Shown here piece after piece: positions 35,401 through 45,467 of a stretch of 64,000 bases of DNA. Origin of the DNA: Metarhizium brunneum (lineage: Eukaryota > Ascomycota > Sordariomycetes > Hypocreales > Clavicipitaceae); the NCBI RefSeq assembly GCF_013426205.1, contig NC_089424.1, forward strand, positions 1,488,001 through 1,552,000, given 5' to 3'. Position 1 is the first letter of the stretch. Each line of letters opens with the position of its first letter. The position numbers and the translations under genes were made by a program. The notes under the pieces are model-generated. The model worked only from the letters and a program-made list of their open reading frames with translations. It was not told the DNA's origin and did no database searches.

Positions 35401-38400
35401 CGTGTTCGCTGGTAAGGTGTTCGCTGGTAAGACGGCATGTTGCCCTCTGTCTATTGTTTCGCGCCCTGAGCCCCAACTGCATGTGTGATTGTTCAGAGAT
35501 CCTGCTCCGTCCCTCGCGGAGCTTGTCTTGAATAAACGGAAAGTATCTGGTGGTCCAAATAATCCTCGTCGTATTGGACAAGACGAAATTTTGCCTACCG
35601 CTTCCAGTTTCAAGTGGCCCCCAGGGTCTTGAGCCCACTCTCAAATGGGGATGCTGCTTTTGTAATAATCCGTCCTATAGGTCCGTAATGCAGTAGTAGT
35701 AGTGGAAACAAAGAGCCCGAGGCTCCATAAGCTCCAGCCATGGACCCTGAGGCAAGGTAGTATGTATGATGTGCCATCTTCTGAGCTTTGACAAGCTCGT
35801 GGCTCCCACTTAACGCGTCCAGAATCCGACTCGCCCAGTCGCGTGCCGTGCTTCTCTTTCGTAAAGTGCATGCAGGAGTTTTATTTGTGTGTGCAAAAGG
35901 AAACGACCAATGCAGAGAAGCCCACTTTGTTGGCAGAGTCAATTTCTCGCACACCTAAAAGACTCCATCAGGTGAGACTGTACAGGACCCCGTCGAGTTA
36001 GCCCAACAAGAAGGAAGGCTTGGTTCACCAATTGTGTATCAAAGTACCCCGTAACGAGGAAGTGCTCCGTTGTCCGTCCCGTAAGCCCTTTGAAGGCTGC
36101 CAGCATTGGTGAGACTTTTTTTTCTTGTCCGGTTACTGTCTCTGCCGCAGTCGACCAGGTACTTCCCCGAAATGATGTGTTTGACGGGTGACTGGCCTTG
36201 CTTTCTTTTTATACCATTGCACTGGGTGCACCGAACGGTGTACAATGAGCAATGACTAATGATCTTCCTGTGACGCAAATCTCGTGCTAGTGATAAACAA
36301 ATAGGCCAGGAGCCGCACCTCACGGGAATATCTCTTCCTGGATCAATCCCCTATTCCTTTTGTTTGCCACAGGCAACCAGTATTCAAGACGTGTATGGAG
36401 CACGACTCCCTAGTTATTATATGACTATTAGTGCAATAGATGCACCGTTTGATACCAATCTTCGGCGCGTGGATGAACGGCTTGGCACAAACTGGCTCCC
36501 CTGACCAAACGAGTGGGTTCGTGAGCACCAAAGTCTAGGTTCAAGCTGCCATCAGACGTTGAATAAAGCTCCACTCCACAATACAACAAACAAGACCTTC
36601 TGTTAATATGGCAGATGACTACTCCGTAAAGCCAGGGAGGGAGATATGTCCTGTGGAAGGCAGAGTCGGTTATCAATTCAGCATTGACATGGTTACCGCA
36701 CTGCAACGTGTACCCTAGCTGTACTGGTTGTGATGTTCTCGGCCAGCGTCCGCTGCAGCTCAATGACTTTAATTTTTGCCGTTTTGCAGGTTGTACATTG
36801 TGGCCAGGCAATGATGGCAGCTTGGGTCAGGCCCGCAGCTATTTATTCAGCTGTCATGTACTCCATAAACAGAGCAAGACTACACCATCTCGTGTGACTT
36901 CCAGGTACAATAAACTGCGGCTGTATTGAGTAAATTGAAGCGAGTCGGTAACTGTGGCTGACACCACAAATAAAATGTCGCGATTTGTTTGGATGTTAGA
37001 CCCAGAAAGGTTGGTCTGAAGTTGGGTATTTCTGATGGTCTGTCAACAGCCTGAAATGTGAATGAGCTGCTGATTCACTTACGGCCAACATATCGCTTGA
37101 AATAATGATTGGCCACAAGTCGACGTTGCTGTGTGGCTTTCTTTGCGGAAGTCAAGCAACGGGACTTGGGGTGGATGTTGGTTCCATGGCGCACGAGGCA
37201 TTAATAGGAATAGCCAGGAAATCAATAGTAAGCCAACAACCAGCCACTCTTATCCACATGAAATGTTAGCGCTTCACAGTCGCTCAGTTTCTTGTTTGAA
37301 AATCGTTGTCGGACCAAGTGTATTTTCGGCAACGGATTGTGAGCCCTTGGAGTCGACAGGCAGCTAGTGTGTAGGCCAGCGCCAGTATCATAAGGTTTCC
37401 TCATAGACTACTCACTGTTCTGTAGAGCGACGAAGTGAGCGGGATCCATACTAGACAGGATAAGGAACTAGCTTCCGAGTCAGTCAACGGGCAAAGACGA
37501 GTTGACCCAAGCTCATACCAGGGATCGTTGCCTGGCAAGTGCTTAAGGGCTTTATTTGTGCACATGCAGGAAGCAAGGCTTCCAGCCACTCCGATTACTA
37601 CTACTCAGTAGTCGACCAGTAACACCAGTAACAGAAGGCACCGTACAGAGCAAGTTTCGTAAGCCAATTCCCAGTCCCAGATGGACGCCTTGTCAGGATG
37701 CGTTGTTATGAGGGCAGCTTGAAAGTGCGACTGTAATGCGTTCGAAGCGGCCGTCCTATTGACGCATGTAATCGTCACATGTAGACTAATGTCGCCAGGT
37801 CAGTGGCATATAATCTGTACACACACATATATACAGCCAAGCAGCCCAGGTAGCTCGGGACGGTCGCTCACTGCCTTGGTAGACGTGGTTTTTGTTAGGA
37901 AGATTTGGCCACCGATTGGTTGGGGTTGAGGAGCTCATCTTGACACGCATGATCTCGCTCACTCGTGCCAAAGCGCGTTCCTGGTATTTGATTGGGTGCA
38001 GGATACGAAGGAGGTTGCCAACGTTCATGGGGCCAAGGCACCACGACAAGTCGATTGCAACCAACGGGTTGAGTAGCGCAAGAGTTATGCTGTTCCCAGA
38101 CTGCCCATGTTGACTGCCACATATAAAGAGCCCTTCCATTGGTTATCGCAGGCAGAGCTACAAGCCCCAGTCCATGGCTGCGAGAAGATCCAAACGTTCT
38201 ATCCCAGTGGCTAGAGCAAATGCTGATGAGGTTTCTTGCAAGGACGTCCTGGTTCGACATGAGACGATCGCCACCACTCCGTGTGCCTGTGGTCGACACC
38301 ATGCACAAATACAACATTTTGCGTCCCAGTGCAAGGTCGGTTGTAAATGGTGGCTCTGACTCTGACCAGAGACGTGCTGCATGTCGCGTACTATACTTGA

Positions 38401-41400
38401 CAATGCACCGAATGCTAATCAATGAGCCCGTGAGACCTCAAAGCCAATTTCGTCATGCGACTACTCCGTACTGCTTTCAGCAGAGCCTGACAACTGCGAG
38501 GGAGAGAGACGCACGAACCCTGTCCAGTGACGAGAGGAGTTGCCTGTTGGTTGTGAAGTCGGAGCTGTGCTGTTACGTATGTACACAGTAGAAAGCAAGA
38601 TGGCAAGACTTTATCACAAAGAAGACGAAGAATGGGGGTGGCTGTGTGGGTTCTGTCTGCACTGACACTGAGCACTTGGAGACTGTACTCACATTGTTGG
38701 AAGAGCAGGGGCGGCCTCACCTCTTGTTCGCTCTTTCCAATTTCAGGAGCTTTGGCTTCAGAGAGGGGAAGCATGTTTCCTCGTGACCCAAGGATCAATG
38801 TTCCAGATGTATAGTTTGAACATTGGACATTTCGACTGAGTCCGTCTTCAGTGTCCCACGCACAAGCACATGTATTCCGCCGACACGTCTGCCAATTCCA
38901 TATTTACTACTTCAGTACGGAGTACTCATCATATGTGCGCGCGGCGGTAGTAGTATGTCCCTATGAAAACCCATGGCTTTCAATTGAGCAGCTCGAGCCA
39001 TGGACACAGGCCAATCTAATTTCGAAGTGGCATTGTAATGGACAAACATCTAGCATCAGTTCACAGTCAGTCCTGCTGCTAGCACACAGGGCAACAGCTT
39101 CCGCATTCGTCCTTACGAGTGCTGTTGACTGCACGTACATAAGCCAAGCCGAGATTACAGGGCGCTGTTGTACAACACAGCCCGGATCATACGGAGAACC
39201 AGGCCTTGCATTTATCTGCTACTAGTACTCCGTACTAGGCCGTACAATAGGTGTAGGCAAGCCACAACTTGTCAACAACGATTCCCTAGTGCACCCCAAA
39301 CGCCGCCCATTTTTGAGCCGTGAACTCATGGTCTGAAAACTCGAATGCATACGGCTGACTGTTTCCAATGATCCCAGGCATAGGAAATACGGGTCTGTGT
39401 GTTCCGATGCTTTTTTTGAGGACAACATTGCCTAGCATTGAGAGTCGAGGTGGTCTGGATTGGGTATTGAAGATAATAACTCAACTCGGACTAGACAGGA
39501 CTAGATTTTCGTGTGTCAACTGGAGGACCCAGCCAATGACACCTTCTACGATACGATTTGCCGGCAGACCAGAGACTCATGAAGACAATTGAAAACTGTT
39601 CTGGCATGAACAACTACAGCGCGAAGTCCAAGGACGATGGGATACCCAACAGCGGATCCGCGCCCAGACGATAGCGTAGACATAGGAGGAATCCAGGCAG
39701 AGACAGCGATGTCTGGATGATGCAACAATCTCAAATGCTGTCATCAACAAGCACGATATACAGATATGGTGGGTTGGATTTCGTGTTTGGCTGCGGTTTA
39801 TCCTTTCCTTTATTTATTTGTTTGTTTGTTTATTTGTCATCATGATGTCGTGGTATGTATAGATATGGGCCAGAAACAGAGGCCGAGTGGAGGGGGAAAG
39901 AAAAATAAGACTCTCCAATGTACTCTGTACTCCGTACTCTGTACTCCCTTGAATGATTTCGAGGTGTTGACTGACAACGCAGCACAGCACAAAAGGTTTG
40001 GAGCACAAACGGTGGCTGCATTAGCCCCAGCCTGGTCAGGCAGACCCAAATGACAGCCTCAGGAGCACGACAATGACGCCAATACCACGTACGATATTGA
40101 AGGGCTAAGGATCCAACAAACATTACGACGAGCCCATGACAAACATATAACGAACGAAAAGCGACTGTATTGATTGATTAAGGTTTGTGATGTTTACTCA
40201 CAGCGACTAGGTGTTCGGATTACGGCCCTGCGTTTTTTTTATTATTGGTCCTCACCTTCGATGTCTTTAATCGTCCCTGGCTCGTCAATTTCCGTCTGCG
40301 GGGGTCAACCATGACGCTGTGCAAAATTGCATGCTGGATAAGGCAATTACAAAAGACACTAGTGTTTTATGCTAGGTCCGATCATAACTATCATAACTGC
40401 TCATCATCCCCGCCTGGCGTTGTATGAAAGTTTTGGCCATTATGCATTGTTCATCATTGATAAACCCCTGTCGACTTGGAAATGGGAAATCGGATAATTG
40501 GATAGAGGGAAAAGGAAACACCCGATCAATGCTTCGTTTAGATTCGAGACAGCTGACCAGGAACCAAGGATACAGAAGAGGCCGGGCATGGTGAGCTAAA
40601 ATGGTGCATTGTCAGGGGAGGGTCGCGATCAGATTGCGATCTCGATACCAGGTTCCTGTTTGTGATGTTGCCCTACCTACGTATGTACGTACCTTGGATG
40701 CATTGCATGTGTGTGTCTGTAATAAGCGTCCCGATGCCCAGATGTCTGGCCACGAACCACCGCCAACGGCTGAAGTGTTTGCTTGCGGCTGTGTTTTAAT
40801 CTTTGACGGCGGTCCGACTCCTGCATCGGGCGCATGAAACCAGGCAGGTAATGGGCAAGAAGTGAACACACACATCTCAAATGCGTAAGTCGAATCTTAC
40901 ATGGAGGACAGCGCATCACTCATGAGTGCTCCATATCGCGCCGCCAAATGGTGAGATACGCGGAATACTGGTCTTGGCTTGTCAACGGTGAGTTCGGCGT
41001 GGCGGCGGGATCGATGTCGAGTTTTCGAGACGATAATCAACTCTCACACTCATAGACCTGGTGGTCATGATGCTAGCAACTGCCCAATTAGTATGTAGAT
41101 ACAACACTGTTTGGATATGCAAAGCATGTTTGCACACGGTCGCAAATGAGGCCATGTCCTACAGGCCTGGTCAGAAACAGCCACATTCGGAAACACACCA
41201 GCACGGGCATCATGGCAAAATAAATACCTTGCTGGGTCTACAAATAGACAAACGAGATGGCAATGTTGGAATGTGCCAATGCACGCACATGCTGTATGTA
41301 TAATACCGACAATTATCTGGTGCAATACCACGCACAACTGTGACGCGGATGCGGGCGTTCGTTGCGGCACACCAACCCCTTGTTGGCTCCAGGCCAGGTA

Positions 41401-42350
41401 GTGGTACGGAGTCTTCCAATATTGCATTGTACGAAGCAGCATGTAATAATGTGTATACACGTACAGTGGTAGGGAACTGTCGCATGTCGTGTCTGGCGTT
41501 GAACCTGGTCGAATGGTTCAGGCTGAGTCTGTGATGGTTTGCGACGCCCAGCTCGGTCCACTCGAGCGACAAGAGGTGTCAGCCAAGGCACCCCCTCCCC
41601 AGTCGAACGGGGTCTGGTGCCGTCGAGGTGTTTTGCTGCCGCGATGTGCTCACCATCCATGTCGGCCGTGGGCCAAGTCCTGGCGTCGTGGTTTGCTGGA
41701 GTCGAGGTGTTTGTGGCCACACCCATCAGACGAGCTGTCGCGCAGAAGCGCAGGATTAGCGTCGCCCACTCGAGCACTTGCACAACTTTCATCAATTCAA
41801 ATGTTGCAAGTGGACGCGCTATTGCGGCCTGTACAAGCCCGTCCTGCCTACTTCCAGGTAAGGACCTGGCCGGTGCCAGGCCCCCAGCTGCCCCAGCGTG
41901 GCCTCCGACGGGCCACTCGTCGCCTCTGGCGCCCGGGTGCCATGCACACAAGTACCCAGGTACCTTGGTAGAGGTGTCGAGGTGTCCGCTGAAGCTTCCC
42001 AGGCTGCTACAATGTTCAGAGTTCGTCCCGTCGTCCTGTCGGCCTCTGCATTCGTGCCCTCTCGTCATGCTCCTCCTCCTCTTCTGACCTCAGACCAGGG
42101 GGAGGTTGCGCTTCCGCACTTGGGCGCAGGGACGGGCTCGCTCGTGGACGGCTCGTGGAGCACCTAGTCTAAGTACTCGTGGGATACCCGCTGCAGCACC
42201 TGGCGCGGTGCTGCCGCTGCTGGTACCCAGTCAGTCCAGGCTGCTTGACTGCGGGCCACACTCCTCCATGTCGGTACTGGCACTCCGTCCTCCGTACCAA
42301 GTACACACGCCCAGTAGTACACTCTGCTCCTCCCAGCTCCCAGCTCAGCT

Positions 42351-44205
42351 CTGACCCTCCGGCTCGTTAAAACTACTCCAGACCTCTCCTCCAGTCCTTT
42401 CACCTCTGCTCTAACCTCCTCCTACCTTTTCTATACCACCTCCCCTCTCCTCTTTCTCTCCTTCCTCTCCCTCGTTTCCTATCCATTCATTCCCTCATCC
42501 ATTCCGCCTCGTCCTGACCCGTTTGAGCAACTAGGTCAGATTCGAGTCTGGCAACTTGGACCGAGGAGAATTCCGCCATCTCGCATCCTCTCCCCACGGC
42601 CCGATCCCCCCCTCGGCCGCCGTCTGTATTGGAAGGATAGGAACAGGAGGCTTCTAAGCCACCGCCGCCCCTCCGACTCGGATTTCGACTTGAACAGAGG
42701 CAAGGGATTATAATATAAAGAGTGGAATACGGAAACACCTTGACTGGTATTCTTGCTATTCTACTTGTCCAGTTATTTCTCCTAGTCGCTGTTCACCCGT
42801 CACCTTGGTTTGTCCTTCGCCCTACGTCCCCAGAATTCCTCGGCGCCGAACCGAGGAATTTCGAATCAAACCCGTCCAATCCGCTCGCTCGCTCCCTTGG
42901 CTACCCGTCGACGCCGCAAGTTGCTCCAGTGTTGCTTCCCGAGACTTTGATCCTGTTGGGTTGCTTCACATCTCAGCTCCGTTATCTGGCCGTGATACCG
43001 TCAGATTTGTGCCAAAGAGACTTGGGTGGTAGACTTGTGCCAACCGCTTCCTGCAGCTGGCAAATAAGTATTCAGCCTTGCGTGCTCGTATTTCACTTCG
43101 TTGTCGTGCTATTCGTTTCTCTTGTTAGCAGATGATCAGCGTCTTTCGCCATAGTTGGTCAACTTCCAGTCAGATTAGCCAGCGGTCGCTCTTCATTGAT
43201 CAATCCGAACACCAAAAAAAAATTCAGCCTGGCCCTATTGATTGATTATTTGCGGTCCATCAATTTTTCTGCATCTCTTGGGTTACTGAGCCAAGTTCAC
43301 AACGACAGACGCCATCAGTTTTTGTGTGTGCAATAGACAGGTATGTTGGATGGAGCCCGTCCCGAAACTAGCTTTCAATAAGACGTCCCTAATCAAGGTC
43401 GAGTTTCGCCCTCATTCAGCTGCGTGCCGTGGCCTGCCTTTGCATATCTCAGCCTGCTCCACTGTCGCGGTCGACTTCAATCCTGAGCATTGCTTGTGTG
43501 GGAGACGTTAACTCGTTGGTCCCACCCAATCACAGGACTGTTTGTCCTGTGCCCTTTGCCTTTTGACGGTAAGCCATCTCTCCTCCACCAACGCCATCAT
43601 CCCTTGTTCTGCTGCTTCTGCCGTGCGCCCCTTTCAGTACCGATTCATCGCATTCCTCGTGCCAGGCAAAGAGGCCCTCCAGCCAAGGGAGTGGCCACAT
43701 CAAGGGGAAAAGTCCCCATTGCCTGAGGGATGGCAGCGGGCCATGTTCCTCGCGCCAGCCAAAATCGACCACATCAAATTCTGCAGCGGGTCTCCATTGC
43801 TAACGAACCGCGTCGATATTCTAGAGCTCTATCAATTGGCATCTCGTTTTTAAACAGCCCCTCGTCCAGTCTCTTTCCCTAGACTACCGATAATCGAGTC
43901 CATGGTCTTGGTTTCGTTCCCAGCCACAGTCACTCTTTTCTATTAGTTCTTCACCACACTCCTTTTAATCTTCTAATACCGTAATTCCTTGTGTGCGCGG
44001 CACTCCTTGAAGCGCACCCAAGCCCATTCTTTATTCAATCGTCTCCGACCTCAAGATTCCTGGAGAATTTTATTCAGTCACTCCTTGACTCGAAAGGTCT
44101 CTCGCTAGGCCTGTATAATACCACAACGTCGTTCAAATCGAGACACAAGACAACACTCTGGCATAATCTTCATCCGCAGCACCAGTTTGTCCGGTAACAC
44201 TCAAC
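42351..44205 (+). promoter_or_regulatory. cyclin upstream region and probable long 5' leader
   Basis: A pyrimidine-rich tract (about 42375-42495) and a TATA-like ATTATAATATAAAG (42707-42720) look like a core promoter for rightward transcription. If transcription starts here, the cyclin mRNA would have a leader of roughly 1.5 kb. The leader then contains small frames, including 43743-43853 (36 codons plus stop) and 43902-43946 (14 codons plus stop). The last 259 bases before the cyclin ATG contain no other ATG. The transcript start is inferred. Confidence 0.45.
43902..43946 (+). promoter_or_regulatory. candidate uORF of the cyclin gene
   Basis: A 14-codon frame (ATG 43902, TAG 43944-43946). 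Its ATG is the only one within about 460 bases upstream of the cyclin ATG, and has pyrimidine at -3 but G at +4, so leaky scanning is plausible. It ends 259 bases before the cyclin start. It acts only if it is inside the mRNA, which the sequence alone cannot show. Confidence 0.4.
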
Positions 44206-45467
44206 ATGGCTTTTCTTCACACCGACGAGACCTTCTTCATCGACTCCGATGAGCCTCTCCAAACCCGCATCGATGCTCGCACAGCTGCCAAGATGATCGC
44301 ACGCAACAGACAAGATATCATTGCCGGCGAGCTATCACGACTTGCTGGAGAAGAGTACTTGGAGGATATAATGCAACACATGAGACAAATGGAGGCATGT
44401 CTTTTACCCACAGTTCTTGGGAGCTTTCGATCGCTAACCTCGGCCCGTAGAACGAAACACTTCCCGACGCCAGTCTAATCGACATGCAACGCGAGATCCA
44501 ATGGTTCATGAGACCCTACCTTATCGACTTCCTCGTTGAGGCTCACGCTGCCTTTGCCCTATTACCGGAGACGCTCTTCCTAACGGTCAACCTGTTGGAT
44601 CGCTACTGCTCAAGGCGTGTCGTATACAAGCAACACTACCAGCTGGTAGGCTGTGCTGCCTTGTTGATTGCTGCCAAGTACGGTGACAAGAAGGACCGTG
44701 TTCCTCAAATCCACGAGCTCAACAACATGTGCTGCGGACTGTATGATACCGGCATGTTCACCCAGATGGAGATGCATGTCCTGAACACTCTAGAGTGGAC
44801 AATTGGACATCCTACTGTCGACTTCTTCTCGCAGCTGATGGTGGCTGAGGAACATGATGACAGAGAAGTAGAGCAGATGGCTGCATACCTCAGCGAGATT
44901 GCCCTCTACCACAGGGACTTTGTTTCAACGAAACCTTCGATTATGTCCCGTGCTTCATTAACACTCGCTCGAGCAATCCTCGGGCGCCCAGAGTCTAACG
45001 ACGGGGAGTGGGATCACAGCGAGAACGTCACTCTACTCGCACTCTCTCAGCACCTCAACCAGCCCTCGCCGACTCTAGCTCGGAAATATTCTACTCCCCA
45101 CATGTCAAGAGTCTCACAAAAGCTGGTCGACTTCATGGCTGGACAGGCTGCCATGGCCGCACGCAATGCCAACCCACCCACACCACCGAGCGACATGTCT
45201 TCGAAACAAGGCGACATTTACAGCACTCCTCAAAAGGGACACGGTGCAGCTATGGGTTTCGAAGGATACCTGACGCCTCCGATCACACCTGACGGTGCTT
45301 GCTTTGGCAACGGAAACCAAAATGTGGTTAAGGATGCATATCACATGCCCCCGCGCTGCCCTGTCACGCCAACACCACAGCAACACCACACCAGTTACGC
45401 TCAACAAGCGCGCCAGTACATTGGCTTCCCTACACAACATCAATTACACGGCATTCACCAACAATAG
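44206..45467 (+). CDS. G1/S-type cyclin (Cln/Puc1-like)
   Basis: Exons 44206..44394 and 44451..45467 give 401 residues. Only a GC-AG intron (GCATGT donor, CTAAC branch-like site, GTAG acceptor) connects the two frames, giving HMRQME-NETLPDASLIDMQRE. The cyclin box (about residues 75-200) starts MRPYLIDFLVEAH and includes LFLTVNLLDRYCSRR, LVGCAALLIAAKYGDKK and VLNTLEWTIGHPTVDFFSQ. A second cyclin fold follows to about residue 280. The tail is rich in Pro, Thr and Gln with SP/TP sites (NPPTPPSD, LTPPITPDG), typical of CDK-phosphorylated, unstable cyclins. It most resembles Neurospora CLN-1/Schizosaccharomyces Puc1-type cyclins, which bind Cdc28/Cdc2 at START. The gene stands alone, with 19 kb upstream and 4.7 kb downstream lacking other genes. 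Confidence 0.93.

Larger units (their letters stand above)
25401..42350. other. 17-kb gene-poor tract
   Basis: No reading frame in either strand has recognisable domains or joins to form a long frame. Base composition appears close to that of the rest of the window, without the extreme AT bias of heavily RIP-mutated repeats, and I saw no transposase, reverse transcriptase or terminal repeats. Contents that can be supported are an AT microsatellite (about 25643-25661), a 9-base tandem repeat (32367-32411), and copies of the 9-mer TACTCCGTA at 29994, 33713, 33781, 36620, 38462, 38916, 39226 and 39928. The part at 41500-42350 is GC-rich and carries overlapping long but unconvincing frames. Confidence 0.6.

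Noticed and set aside
25401..42350. RIP-degraded transposon island
   Set aside because: The tract is not strongly AT-rich, no transposase or reverse transcriptase fragments were seen, and no long repeats or terminal repeats were noticed by eye. A dinucleotide-based RIP index would be needed to exclude mild RIP.
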